Translations under genes and position numbers: made by a program | Notes under the pieces: model-generated | Seen by the model: the letters and a program-made list of their open reading frames with translations, nothing else | What the model was told of the DNA's origin: nothing | Database searches by the model: none | Assembly: GCA_000173575.1 (NCBI GenBank) | Contig: ABYL01000003.1 | Location: 1 to 64,000, forward strand | DNA length: 64,000 nucleotides | Direction: 5' to 3' | Source of the DNA: Burkholderia sp. H160 | GTDB taxonomy: Bacteria > Pseudomonadota > Gammaproteobacteria > Burkholderiales > Burkholderiaceae | In this document: positions 1 to 8,650 of the stretch, piece by piece | How the letters are laid out: each line of letters opens with the position of its first letter | How positions within the stretch are numbered: position 1 is the first letter of the stretch

Positions 1-1
1 A

Positions 2-124
2 TGGATATTGAACCGCAACGGCATAGTGCCGGACGATGCGCATCTCGACGCGCATTCGCTGGCGGCCATCCGCATGCCCAATCGGGATGGCTTCGTGCCG
101 GACCCGCGACCGGGCACGCTTTGA
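2..124 (+). CDS. C-terminal fragment of an unidentified protein (cut by window edge)
   Basis: The frame beginning at base 2 is open and ends in TGA at 122-124. It gives about 40 residues ending MPNRDGFVPDPRPGTL. Composition looks like coding sequence rather than antisense noise, but too little is present to name a family; endings of this style occur in several metabolic enzymes. It converges on the leftward DUF3604/anion-symporter operon, and a GC-rich hairpin at 137-166 separates the two. The start lies outside the window. Confidence 0.4.
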   Translation, partial: WILNRNGIVPDDAHLDAHSLAAIRMPNRDGFVPDPRPGTL

Positions 125-136
125 CAGGCGTTTGCC

Positions 137-166
137 GGCGGGCGTGGGCTTGGCGCTTCGCCCGCC
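137..166. terminator. GC-rich hairpin between convergent genes
   Basis: GGCGGGCG at 137-144 and CGCCCGCC at 159-166 form a perfect 8-bp inverted repeat around a 14-base loop. It sits between the gene ending at 124 and the leftward remnant, where a bidirectional terminator would be expected. No T-tract follows on either strand, so termination is an inference. Confidence 0.35.
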
Positions 167-272
167 ACGGCCTTGTAGCGCGACGCCGATGCGGATCACG
201 GCGGGTTTGTCCGCATGGGCCCGGGACATCGTGAATACCAGTGCCGCGGCGAGCAATGAACTGGCCTCTCAT
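167..272 (-). pseudogene. Remnant of an ABC-transporter substrate-binding protein (signal peptide and first strand only)
   Basis: An ATG at 272 overlaps the DUF3604 stop codon in an ATGA arrangement. Read in the frame that continues from it after a shift near 250, the reverse strand gives a signal-peptide core and mature start (LLAAALVFTMSRAHA, then DKPAVIRIGVA). This pattern is typical of sulfonate/nitrate-type periplasmic binding proteins. The start frame and the signal-peptide frame differ, and similarity to the family stops at about 165, next to the hairpin at 137-166. The gene therefore looks both frameshifted and truncated. It would have been the third gene of the symporter/DUF3604 operon. 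A short TTG-initiated product is a less likely reading. Confidence 0.4.
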
Positions 273-2692
273 TCAAAAGTAATGAACTGCGCCGACGACC
301 ATACTTTGCTGTCGTCACGCTGCCGCCCGAAGAAGTACACCGGACGAAAACCAAACGACGCATTCTGCGGGGCAACCTCGACACTGCCCGCGAGATCGAC
401 CGGCAACGGCCTGTCGGTCAGTCGTTCGACCGCGACGAACAATTCCGTGCCGCCGAGCGTATGTGTCGCGCTGCCTCGCGCAAGCAGGTCCGCACCGCTG
501 ATGTCGAAGCGAAACGCCGGCGCGTGCGCGAACGGATTGCCTGCGAGCGGATCGCCTACCTTCACGAAGCCGTCGATGGTGCCTTCGATCACGATTGTCG
601 CCGCGGCCAGATTGCTCACGTCGATTTCGATGCTGTCCGCGTCGCCGTATGTGTCGCTGCTGAATTCGAGGTCCGTTGCGCCATTGCGCCACGCGGATTC
701 CTCGACGTGTTCGAAGCCGTGCGAGCCGAAGTTGTGGATCGTGCCATTGAGAATGCGGATGCGACCGCGCCACGCCGCCCAGCGATACCGATCCCGAATG
801 CGCGCGCCGCCCCAGCGCACGCGGATCAGACGCTCTGCATAGCCGAGTTCCTCATGCAGGTTGCGCTCCCATATCAGGCCGCTGTGATCGTAAGCGGCGA
901 CGTACTCCCAGCCGGCGCGGCCGAGCAGGCGGTAATCGAGCGTAGCCGCGCCGCGTTGCGTGAACGCGTCGCCTTGCCAGTGATCGCCGCTGTGCACGAG
1001 CACCGCACTATGTTCGCCTGTCGTTGCCCACGTGCGGCGTGCGCGTAGCGCCTGGCCGACCGTGCGCCGGTCGAGCGTATCGGCGAGCACGCCTGTGAGT
1101 CCGCCATGCACGCCGAATACCTGCACACCCGGCGCGCCGCCGCCGGGACGTCCGCGATGTTCGTCGCCGCTCGCAGCCACGCCGAGCTGGTAGCCCCGCG
1201 CAATGACGTCCTGGTAGAGCCAGCCGAAGTGGCCCCACGTCGAAGCGATTTCGACGAGCCGTTCGAGCTTCGGATGGTGCCAGTCCGGAATGTAGCGACG
1301 CCCGCCGACGTGCGGGATGACGAGGTGATGTTCGGCGTCGTCGGCGTAGGCGTCCCACAGTTCCTCGACGGGCCAGCGGCCGAGTTCCACCGCGTTGCCT
1401 TTCATGTCCTCGTTCCATACGAGTGTGCGGTTGTGCTCACCGCGCGCGTTGTATGGAAAGCCGGGACGTTCGTCGCCGAGAAATACCACGTTGTGGTCGC
1501 CGCCCGCCGTCGAGCTGCCACACCACTCCTGCACCGGATAGACCACGAAGCGGCCTGGTTCGTTGAACCGATCGACGGTCTCGACGCCCAGTTGCCAGTT
1601 CGCATCCGTGATCTGGAAGTCGTTGGCCGTATAGCCGAGGATATCGATGCCACCGATATCGCGCGCGTACTGCGCGTTGTATGCGGGACTGTTGGTGCCG
1701 ACAGTGTCGTGTGCATGCACGTGAAGATCGGCATAGAGCGCGCGCGGGGCGGGCAACGCGGCATCGACCGTGAGCCAGGCAAAGGCTGCGCGGATCTCTG
1801 GCCGCGCGGGCACGTCCGCCACGATGTACAGCGTGCCGCGGTCCGTTGGCAGATCGTCGAGCGCGAGCGTCGCGAATCCCTGCACCGGGACGGCGTGCTC
1901 CCGTTGATAAACCGTTGTGCCTTCTGAGTCGCGGGCGGTCACATTGGCGATTGGCGGCCGCGTATTCGCGTTTGCGCCCAGCTCGCGGCACGCGTTACCC
2001 CAACGGTCCTGCAACACAAGGCGAAACGGAGCAGCTTCGCCGGGACGCACGAAGCGCGGTCCATTGAGCAGCACATCCGAAGGATCGCCCGGGTGTATGT
2101 CGATGGCAATGTCGCCTGGCACCGCAACGAAGCGCGACGTGCCCAGTGGATCGACGTAGAGACGGAAGCGGAAATTGTCTTCGGCGAAGGTCTGGATGCG
2201 GGTGCCGGGACTACGGCGGCGATCTCCGAGTCGGATCACGATGCGATCGCCAGCGTTCAGATACCCGTCGACTACATCGACGATCACGGCTTTCTGGTAC
2301 GGCCGCTCGTGGCCTTTCTGATCGAAACGCACATTGAGCGCCTGCACGGTGGCGGGACTCTGGCCCGGCACGAGCGGCGCCGCGTGATATTCGGCGCTGA
2401 TGTAGTTCGCAGCGGTGGGATCGCTTGTCTGGAAGAGCGCCCAGTCCGAGTAAAACTTGAACGTGGCCTTGAGCCAGCCGCCATCGGCAATACCCGACGA
2501 GCCAACTTCGTAGTCGAGCACGACTTCGGCCCAGCCGCCGGCTTCGAGTCGGGAAACACTGCAACGCACGCTGCCGGCGAAGGGACGCTGTTTCAGTTGC
2601 TCATAGAGGCCGGCCGGGGCAACGTGAGCGCCAAGGCGCTCGCGCAGGGCACGCGCGCGGGCGTGCGGACTGGATTTGTTCGATTCGCTCAT
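269..2692 (-). CDS. DUF3604 family protein with PHP-type metal motif
   Basis: An 807-residue protein of the DUF3604 family, typical full length. The N-terminal half (about 1-310) is beta-rich. A PHP-like metal motif, ADLHVHAHD, lies at residues 321-329, and further His/Asp-rich segments (PHVGG, SGDEHRG) complete a likely metal site. PHP folds hydrolyse phosphoesters or related bonds, but the substrate of this family is not established. There is no signal peptide. It lies 63 bases downstream of a DASS symporter in the same orientation, so the two probably form an operon that imports an organic anion and processes it, under the divergent GntR regulator. The start is the first in-frame ATG and has only a weak ribosome-binding site. 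Confidence 0.85.
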   Translation of the reverse strand: MSESNKSSPHARARALRERLGAHVAPAGLYEQLKQRPFAGSVRCSVSRLEAGGWAEVVLDYEVGSSGIADGGWLKATFKFYSDWALFQTSDPTAANYISAEYHAAPLVPGQSPATVQALNVRFDQKGHERPYQKAVIVDVVDGYLNAGDRIVIRLGDRRRSPGTRIQTFAEDNFRFRLYVDPLGTSRFVAVPGDIAIDIHPGDPSDVLLNGPRFVRPGEAAPFRLVLQDRWGNACRELGANANTRPPIANVTARDSEGTTVYQREHAVPVQGFATLALDDLPTDRGTLYIVADVPARPEIRAAFAWLTVDAALPAPRALYADLHVHAHDTVGTNSPAYNAQYARDIGGIDILGYTANDFQITDANWQLGVETVDRFNEPGRFVVYPVQEWCGSSTAGGDHNVVFLGDERPGFPYNARGEHNRTLVWNEDMKGNAVELGRWPVEELWDAYADDAEHHLVIPHVGGRRYIPDWHHPKLERLVEIASTWGHFGWLYQDVIARGYQLGVAASGDEHRGRPGGGAPGVQVFGVHGGLTGVLADTLDRRTVGQALRARRTWATTGEHSAVLVHSGDHWQGDAFTQRGAATLDYRLLGRAGWEYVAAYDHSGLIWERNLHEELGYAERLIRVRWGGARIRDRYRWAAWRGRIRILNGTIHNFGSHGFEHVEESAWRNGATDLEFSSDTYGDADSIEIDVSNLAAATIVIEGTIDGFVKVGDPLAGNPFAHAPAFRFDISGADLLARGSATHTLGGTELFVAVERLTDRPLPVDLAGSVEVAPQNASFGFRPVYFFGRQRDDSKVWSSAQFITFE

Positions 2693-2755
2693 GTCGGTTG
2701 GCTGCGGTTAAGGCGGGTAAGAGATGCCGCGCAGGCGGCCAGGCGCGCGCGAGTA

Positions 2756-4327
2756 TCAATGCGCAAACGGCCATGCTGCGGATGCGTCCCACACAGGCAC
2801 GCCCATGAGCGCATACCACGGTGCGATCACGCATAGGCCGTACAGGATCGCGATCAGCACCGAGACCGCGCCAACGCGGGCGTAATCGGCGGTCGTGAAC
2901 GCGCCGCTGCTGTAGGCAATCACGCCTGCCGTGATTTGCGTGGGCAGCAGGTAGGCGAAGCTGTCGGTGTCGCTGACCAGCATCGTGAAAGCAACCGGAT
3001 GCAGACCAAGGCGCGGAGCGAGCGCGAGCGCGATCGGCGCGATCATGGTGACAGCGGCGACGTTGGACAGCATGCCGATACGGACGATGTGCGTGCCGGC
3101 CATGACGATGCCGATGGCGAGCCACCAGCCATGGCCGTGCGCGATGAGATAGATGTGATCGGCGGCCCATTGCGCGAGCCCCGACGAACTGATTGCCGCG
3201 GACAGCGAGAGCGCACCCGCGAGCAGAAACAGTGTGCCCCAGATCGTGCGCTGCTCGACTTCCGCCCAGCCGAAGCGCAGCACGCCTGGCGCGAACAGGA
3301 TGGCAAGCGCGATCAGCGCGACGATTTCCGACGACAGATGATGCGCCGGCTCGGTCGCCCACAGGAGCGCCACGCCCGCGAACAGTACCAGCACCAGCCA
3401 GTCATTGTGCGAGGCAGGCGGGAGTGCGCGACGCATCGCCGTGATGGCGGCACGTTCGCCAGGAATCGGCACGGCGCGCGAGCGGAAATAGTACTGGACC
3501 CAGCACTGCGTGATCACGAACATGCCCAGATATGGCCACTGCAGCTTGAACCACGTGAAATAGGAAATGTGGATGCCGAGCTGCTTTTCGAGCAGGCCCG
3601 ACACGACCATGTTCGGCAGATGCGCCGTGAGAATGCACATGCCGCTGATCATCGCCCCGTAGACGAGCGACTGGATCACGATGGCCTTTTTCGCGGCGCG
3701 CTCGCGCGGCGAATCGCCGAACAGCTTGACGATGCCGTTGGTGACGGGCAGCAGTGCGGCTGAGCGCGCATTCGCGGCGGGCACGACCATCGACATGACG
3801 AAGTTGACGGCGAACATCGCCCAGATCACGCCGTTGGCGGTGCGCACCTTCAGGCGCTCGAGCAGCGCCAGCGCGATGCGTCGGTCGAGCCCGCTCGCCT
3901 GCATGATCGCCGAAAACAGGAACGCTGCGAGGCAGAGGAACACGACGGGCGCCGCGTAGCCGCTTGCTGCCTTCGGAAAATCCGGACTTGCGTGTGAAAG
4001 CACAAGCAGCATCGGTATCAGTATGCCGCTCACGCCGACGGGAATGGCCTCGGTCACCCAGACGATCGCGACCCAAGCCACCACGGCGAGCGTTGCCTTG
4101 CCGGGCGCGCCGAGACCGGCGGGTGTCGGCATGAGCCACGCGAGCGCGATGAAGACGAGCCACGCGGCCACGAAGCCGAAGCGGGCACGCGGGAGCGTGG
4201 AAGCGTTGCGCGGACCGTCGTGGCCGCGGGCACCTGCGGGTGCGGCTTCGCTCGCATGGAGGATCCCTCCGGCATGTGGTGGGCGCTCGAGCGGCGGCGC
4301 GCCGAGGATTTTGTCTGTCACTGTCAT
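2756..4327 (-). CDS. DASS/SLC13 family anion:Na+ symporter
   Basis: A 523-residue inner-membrane protein. A soluble N-terminus of about 50 residues is followed by 11-12 hydrophobic segments. Family signatures include the early VTEAIPVGVSG segment and the serine-rich helices characteristic of divalent anion/sodium symporters. The substrate is probably a di- or tricarboxylate, sulfate or sulfonate. The ATG at 4327 is preceded by GGGAAAG. It is the first gene of a leftward operon with DUF3604 and is divergent from a GntR/UTRA regulator; a perfect 12-bp palindrome lies in the shared promoter region. Confidence 0.88.
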   Translation of the reverse strand: MTVTDKILGAPPLERPPHAGGILHASEAAPAGARGHDGPRNASTLPRARFGFVAAWLVFIALAWLMPTPAGLGAPGKATLAVVAWVAIVWVTEAIPVGVSGILIPMLLVLSHASPDFPKAASGYAAPVVFLCLAAFLFSAIMQASGLDRRIALALLERLKVRTANGVIWAMFAVNFVMSMVVPAANARSAALLPVTNGIVKLFGDSPRERAAKKAIVIQSLVYGAMISGMCILTAHLPNMVVSGLLEKQLGIHISYFTWFKLQWPYLGMFVITQCWVQYYFRSRAVPIPGERAAITAMRRALPPASHNDWLVLVLFAGVALLWATEPAHHLSSEIVALIALAILFAPGVLRFGWAEVEQRTIWGTLFLLAGALSLSAAISSSGLAQWAADHIYLIAHGHGWWLAIGIVMAGTHIVRIGMLSNVAAVTMIAPIALALAPRLGLHPVAFTMLVSDTDSFAYLLPTQITAGVIAYSSGAFTTADYARVGAVSVLIAILYGLCVIAPWYALMGVPVWDASAAWPFAH

Positions 4328-4385
4328 GCTTTCCCGCGTTCGTTATTCGAGCTGATGCCGCGATCATCCGCGGTTCAGGATGGCA

Positions 4386-4397
4386 TAATACGTATTA
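4386..4397. promoter_or_regulatory. Perfect 12-bp palindrome, likely GntR operator
   Basis: TAATACGTATTA is a perfect palindrome in an AT-rich patch between the divergent symporter (start 4327) and GntR gene (start 4483). HutC-subfamily GntR proteins bind short AT-rich palindromes of this kind, so autoregulation and control of the symporter operon are plausible. Binding is inferred from position and symmetry only. Confidence 0.5.
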
Positions 4398-4482
4398 ATA
4401 CAAGTTGAGCCATCCAATTGCTTTTCATATCGATATCGCGAATCACGCACAAGGCGCGACGCGAACGCAACGAGGGACATCG

Positions 4483-5223
4483 ATGACGTTGGTGCGAGAA
4501 GACGTGACGTCGCTCTATGAGCAGATCGCGACGAAACTCGAGCAGGAAATCGGGCAGGGCGTCTACGAGCCGTCGGGCAAGTTGCCGTCGGAAGCCGAAC
4601 TGAGCGAGCGCTTCGACGTAAGCCGCGTGACTGTCCGGCTGGCACTCGGCCGTCTGGTGGAGGAGCACGTCGTGGAGCGCAAGCAGGGCAAGGGCACGTT
4701 CGTGAAGCACAGGCGCTTGCAGCACCGGCTCGACGTGTTGCGCGGTTTTTACGACTCGCTGGCGGCGCAGGGTGCGCGGGCAAGCATGGAATTGCTGCGC
4801 ATGGAAGCGTGCGCGGTGCCGCCCGGCCTGCGCGAGACCTTCGCCACCGATGTCACGCACTGCGTATATCTCGAACGCCTGCACCGCGTCGATGGCGCGC
4901 CCGTCGCGCTCGCGCAGACCTGCCTACTGCCCGAGGCAAGCGTCATTTCGCGCGAGGAGGCGCAAGTCCTTCCATCGTACGAGATGCTCGAACGGCTGCC
5001 GGGCTGGCACATCGTCGATGCGGACATGACCGTGACGGCGGTCGCGGCCGCGAGCGATATCGCCGCGTATCTGGAAGTCTTACCAGGCGCGCCGCTGCTG
5101 GTGCTGCGCAGGAGCTCGCGACTCGCCGATGGGCGCGCGTGCGAGGCGACGGTATTCCATATTCGTCCGGAGCGTTTCGATCTGGCCGTGCGCAGCGGGC
5201 TTGAGGCGCGGGTGATCGGGTAG
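4483..5223 (+). CDS. GntR family (HutC/UTRA) transcriptional regulator
   Basis: A 246-residue protein. An N-terminal winged helix (about residues 8-72) has the GntR signature LPSEAELSERFDVSRVTVRL, followed by a UTRA effector domain (about 90-240) that senses a small metabolite. The ATG at 4483 is preferred over an upstream in-frame ATG at 4405. It is preceded by GAGGGA at a good distance, gives the usual family length, and leaves the palindrome at 4386-4397 outside the coding region. It is divergent from the DASS/DUF3604 operon and is its likely repressor. Confidence 0.9.
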   Translation: MTLVREDVTSLYEQIATKLEQEIGQGVYEPSGKLPSEAELSERFDVSRVTVRLALGRLVEEHVVERKQGKGTFVKHRRLQHRLDVLRGFYDSLAAQGARASMELLRMEACAVPPGLRETFATDVTHCVYLERLHRVDGAPVALAQTCLLPEASVISREEAQVLPSYEMLERLPGWHIVDADMTVTAVAAASDIAAYLEVLPGAPLLVLRRSSRLADGRACEATVFHIRPERFDLAVRSGLEARVIG

Positions 5224-5297
5224 GTCAGGCTAAATCGATGCTCCGGGACGCCACAACGAACGCTCGGAAGAAGATCAAGTCGCCTCTTGGCCTACCC

Positions 5298-5738
5298 CTA
5301 AGCCTGCGGCGGCAAAAGCGCCGAAAGCAGGCGGCGCAACTGCGCGAGCTCGCCCGGTGTCAGCCTTGCAGTGAGAATGCGCTCGACCTGCTCGACTCGC
5401 GGACGCAAGGCCATAAGTTGCTTCTTACCGGCGCTGGTGAGAAACAGCACATAACTGCGCTTGTCGACAGGATCGTCGGCGCGCTCGATCAGGCCATTGC
5501 GAACCATGCGTGCAACGAGATCGGCAATCGTCGAACGGTCCACATCGAGTTGGTCCCCGAGTTGCCGCTGATTAACGCCCGGCGTCTCCTGCAGGATCTC
5601 GAGCGCCGCATACTGGACGCTCGTGATCTCTGCGGAAACCTCACTGAGCCAGACTGCTGCGTGGCGCTGTTGGGCACGGCGCACCAGACTGCCAGTAAAT
5701 CTGGGGAGCGCGCCGGTGTCTTCAGGTTTGATCGGCAA
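5298..5738 (-). CDS. mobR: MarR family regulator, MobR-like
   Basis: A 146-residue MarR protein with a central winged helix-turn-helix (about residues 50-105: VNQRQLGDQLDVDRSTIADLV) flanked by dimerisation helices. It lies 27 bases downstream of, and co-directional with, the 3-hydroxybenzoate 4-monooxygenase gene. In Comamonas testosteroni a MarR protein, MobR, represses mobA and responds to 3-hydroxybenzoate. Family and neighbourhood support the same role here, although the gene is downstream rather than divergent. A palindrome at 7726-7735 is the likely operator. Confidence 0.75.
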   Translation of the reverse strand: MPIKPEDTGALPRFTGSLVRRAQQRHAAVWLSEVSAEITSVQYAALEILQETPGVNQRQLGDQLDVDRSTIADLVARMVRNGLIERADDPVDKRSYVLFLTSAGKKQLMALRPRVEQVERILTARLTPGELAQLRRLLSALLPPQA

Positions 5739-5765
5739 TTTCGGGGTTTCGGGTTTCGATGTGGT

Positions 5766-7661
5766 TTAACGCGTGCGGAAAATCGGCTCGAAGAAAGCGT
5801 TCAACTCCGCGTATGCGTTCAATGGAAGAACATGGGCCACGTATTGATCGGGACGTACGAGAACCAGCGCACCTCGTTCGCGATCGATGCCGCGCTCGTC
5901 GAAGATATCAGTCGTCGCGTCACTCGTAAATGCCTTTTCGTAGTCGATGAGGCCGTGGCGCCCCTTGCGCGGTAGCAGGAGGGTGGGCAGAGCGTCGAGA
6001 CGGACTTCGCGATGCGGCTGCTGCAACACTGCGCGCAGATCGAGGACGCTGTCGACGTCGGCGTCCTTCGGCGTGACTCGCCGCAAAACCGAATCGGGCG
6101 ACGTGTCGAGATGCTCGCACAGCGCATTGAGCGCACGGCCAGACGCGTCCGCGAACGCGTACAGGCGCCAGCGGCCATCCGCGCGAGCGGCGTGCCCGAG
6201 ATGGAACGGCTTGGCATCCGCGAGACGAATGACAGGCGATGAGTGAAAGCGCGTGCCGATCCAAAAGCCTTTGGCGAGCGCCTGATGCGTCGCTTCGCCC
6301 GTCAAGGTGGCCGGCCGGTAACGCGTTGCGACGCCAGCCGTGTAGCGGCCAGCACGAACGAAGTAGGCCTGAAGCTCCGCAGGATCGACGCCGCCTGCCT
6401 CGGGCCGGTTGGGGTCCTTCGGCGGCGCGGCCATCATCGCCGACCATTCCTTGTCGAAATCGATCAGCTCCTGCGCAATGGGTTGGCGCTCATCCGAATA
6501 CGTGCGCATCAGATCGGCGCCGCTACGCCCCTCCAGCACCGCGCCGAGCTTCCAGCCGAGATTGAAGCCGTCCTGCATCGACACGTTCATGCCCTGGCCC
6601 GCTTTGGCGCTATGCGTATGGCAGGCATCGCCCGCGATGAAGACGCGCGGTTCGCGGGAGGTGCCGTCGGCGGCAATGGCGTCGTCGAAGCGGTCGGTGA
6701 GGCGCTGCCCGACTTCATAGACCGAGAACCACGCCACTTCTTTCACGTCGAGCGTATAGGGATGGAGGATGCGCTGCGCCGTCTCGATGATGCGATCGAC
6801 CGTGATCTGTTTGATGCTGTCGCGGTTCTCCGGGGTGACATCGCCGAGGTCGACGTAGAAGCGGACCAGATAGCCGCCTTCACGCGGAATGATCAGCAGG
6901 TTGCCCTTGCTGGCGGACTGAATCGCCGCTTTCAGGCGGATGTCCGGAAAGTCGGTGACGGCCAGCGCGTCCATGACGCCCCACGCGTGGTTCGCCGCGT
7001 CGCCGCGCAGCGTTTGTCCGATGGCCGTGCGGACACGGCTACGGGCGCCGTCGCAACCGACGACATAGCGCGCGCGCACGCCCACGGTTTCATCGAGCCG
7101 CGCTGAATCGGTACGCCGCAACGTGACTAGTACCGGATATTCATGCGTATCGTCGCGCTGAACGTCGACGACTTCGAGACCGTAGTCCGGTTCGATCCGT
7201 CGTGCGGAGCGGCGCATCACATCGAGCAGATATTCCTGGATGCGGGCCTGATTGACGATGACGTGCGGAAATTCCGAAAGACCTGTTTCGGTATCCTGAA
7301 CGCGGCCGGTACGGCTGATCGCGCCGCGGTCATTTGCGTCGGGGCGCCAGAATACCGTTTCGTTGACCCAATAGGCTTCCTGCAGCAGGCGATCACTGAG
7401 GCCGAACGCATTGAACATCTCGACGGTACGGCACGCTACGCCATCTGCCTGGCCCATCTGCAGCGGTCCATCGCGGCGCTCGACGATGCGCGTGCTGATA
7501 GACGGGAATTGCGACAGTTGCGCCGCCAGCACGAGTCCGGCAGGGCCACTTCCGGCGATCAGCACGTCGACCGTCTCGGGCATCTGCGAAGCATGCGGGT
7601 TGTCGATGGCGGGCTCGATCGTGGGATCGCCGACGCGGAAACCGTTGAGATGAAACTGCAT
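5766..7661 (-). CDS. mobA: 3-hydroxybenzoate 4-monooxygenase (FAD-dependent)
   Basis: A 631-residue flavoprotein hydroxylase of the phenol 2-monooxygenase/MobA group, close to the usual length of about 640. The FAD/NAD fold starts with the GSGPAGL dinucleotide motif (about residues 38-44). A DG motif (VVGCDGARS) and the ribityl-binding motif (VFIAGDACHTHSAKAGQGMN) follow, then a C-terminal thioredoxin-like domain. The whole sequence resembles Comamonas MobA closely, including the first residues MQFHLNGFR. The reaction converts 3-hydroxybenzoate to protocatechuate using NADPH and O2. The ATG at 7661 follows a strong GGAGGAGG site; a longer upstream reading is not supported. Confidence 0.87.
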   Translation of the reverse strand: MQFHLNGFRVGDPTIEPAIDNPHASQMPETVDVLIAGSGPAGLVLAAQLSQFPSISTRIVERRDGPLQMGQADGVACRTVEMFNAFGLSDRLLQEAYWVNETVFWRPDANDRGAISRTGRVQDTETGLSEFPHVIVNQARIQEYLLDVMRRSARRIEPDYGLEVVDVQRDDTHEYPVLVTLRRTDSARLDETVGVRARYVVGCDGARSRVRTAIGQTLRGDAANHAWGVMDALAVTDFPDIRLKAAIQSASKGNLLIIPREGGYLVRFYVDLGDVTPENRDSIKQITVDRIIETAQRILHPYTLDVKEVAWFSVYEVGQRLTDRFDDAIAADGTSREPRVFIAGDACHTHSAKAGQGMNVSMQDGFNLGWKLGAVLEGRSGADLMRTYSDERQPIAQELIDFDKEWSAMMAAPPKDPNRPEAGGVDPAELQAYFVRAGRYTAGVATRYRPATLTGEATHQALAKGFWIGTRFHSSPVIRLADAKPFHLGHAARADGRWRLYAFADASGRALNALCEHLDTSPDSVLRRVTPKDADVDSVLDLRAVLQQPHREVRLDALPTLLLPRKGRHGLIDYEKAFTSDATTDIFDERGIDRERGALVLVRPDQYVAHVLPLNAYAELNAFFEPIFRTR

Positions 7662-7806
7662 GACATCCTCCTCCGTTCTGTAGGTATCTACTGGCCGCAA
7701 ATATACTCCGTACACCAACCATTTTGAAGTACTTCTTGCGAGGATGGATGTTTACCCTAGTGCGGGGGGGCGCTATTGGACTTTCGGGAGGGCCGTCAAT
7801 GCCGCG
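7662..7806 (-). promoter_or_regulatory. mobA promoter region with GAAGTACTTC palindrome
   Basis: This AT-richer 145-base gap holds the mobA leader. A perfect 10-bp palindrome, GAAGTACTTC, lies at 7726-7735, about 65 bases upstream of the mobA start. A TATATT-like -10 candidate lies downstream of it in the mobA direction. The palindrome is the natural candidate operator for the MarR protein encoded at 5298-5738. Confidence 0.4.
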
Positions 7807-8247
7807 TCATGGCCGGTTGCCCAGCATGGACCGACGGCAAGCCGAAGCGCCGCAATGACAGGTGTACTGGCGACGGATGTCGTCGGTGATTGCGCCATCG
7901 ACTGACAGACCGTAGTCGATGAACAGTTCGTCGCCGGGCGCAATAGCGGCGAGCGCATGAATGAACACGCGCTTTCCCGTCTCGATTGCTTCGCAGTTGG
8001 GGGCGCAGGCATGGTTGAGAAAGCGGGCGCTGTTGCCGCCACGGCTGCCGTCGATCACCCGGCCATCGGACAGGCCAAACGCGAACGTATGGCCCGCCTC
8101 GGCTCGCTGACGAGCGGCGGCGCGCCGCCAGCTGGTCAACTCACCCTTGTACTCGATGATCCGTTCGCCCGCGGCGATCGGCTGCAGCGCGAACACACCT
8201 TTGCCATGCACGGGTGAGCGTCGGGCGGTGATACGTCGCAATCGCAT
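7807..8247 (-). CDS. SET-domain protein (putative protein-lysine methyltransferase)
   Basis: A 146-residue protein that is almost entirely a SET domain. It contains a GKGVFA segment near the N-terminus, the catalytic RFLNHACAPNC motif, DELFIDYG, and a C-terminal post-SET-like cysteine cluster (CHCGASACRR). Bacterial SET proteins of this size transfer methyl groups from SAM to lysine in proteins; the target is unknown. The ATG at 8247 is preceded by AAAGGAA. A longer reading to 8472 has no ribosome-binding site and overlaps the upstream lipoprotein gene. Confidence 0.8.
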   Translation of the reverse strand: MRLRRITARRSPVHGKGVFALQPIAAGERIIEYKGELTSWRRAAARQRAEAGHTFAFGLSDGRVIDGSRGGNSARFLNHACAPNCEAIETGKRVFIHALAAIAPGDELFIDYGLSVDGAITDDIRRQYTCHCGASACRRSMLGNRP

Positions 8248-8275
8248 GATGTCGTTTCCTTTGTGACTGTCTGAT

Positions 8276-8488
8276 CTATCGACCATGCCAACCGCCGCCA
8301 TGACCACCCCAGTAGCCGCCGATGCCGATGCCCAGGCTGACGGACGGCGCGACGTAGTATCCGGGACCATAGCCATAGACGGGTGCTGGCTCGTAACCGT
8401 AGCCATAGGCAGGTGGAGGGGCGACGACGCAGCCCGCCAGGCCAGTCGATACAAAGATTGCAAAGATTGCAAAGAGTAGTCGGGTCAT
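8276..8488 (-). CDS. Small glycine/tyrosine-rich lipoprotein
   Basis: A 70-residue predicted lipoprotein. A hydrophobic signal ends in a lipobox (LAGC, Cys about residue 20), followed by a Pro-, Gly- and Tyr-rich tail (PPPAYGYGYEPAPVYGYG). Such small proteins are common in Burkholderia envelopes and have no defined function. Within the signal-peptide codons a 9-base unit (AAAGATTGC) is repeated in tandem at about 8454-8475. The ATG at 8488 follows AGGAAAAGAATC. It lies 28 bases upstream of the SET gene and may be co-transcribed with it. Confidence 0.7.
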   Translation of the reverse strand: MTRLLFAIFAIFVSTGLAGCVVAPPPAYGYGYEPAPVYGYGPGYYVAPSVSLGIGIGGYWGGHGGGWHGR

Positions 8489-8497
8489 GATTCTTTT

Positions 8498-8564
8498 CCT
8501 CCAATCATCGAGGATGAGTAGCACCAGCAACCATCGTACCCGAGGGAATACCCTCCAATCATCG
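8498..8564. repeat. Direct repeat of 13 bp upstream of the lipoprotein gene
   Basis: CCTCCAATCATCG occurs at 8498-8510 and again at 8552-8564, 54 bases apart. In the lipoprotein's direction each copy carries GGAGG; the nearer one lies just upstream of its start. The second copy may be a local duplication of the leader. Confidence 0.4.
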
Positions 8565-8650
8565 CACTTGAATGGCCTGCAGGTCACGTGCTAAATTAAA
8601 CTGTTATCGGTACCATAAAACTGTCAGCACGCCTGATAATATCCCTCCCA

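Noticed and set aside
1106-2836. Long + strand frames opposite the DUF3604 gene
   Set aside because: Shadow frames of a gene with clear family motifs; no start signals.
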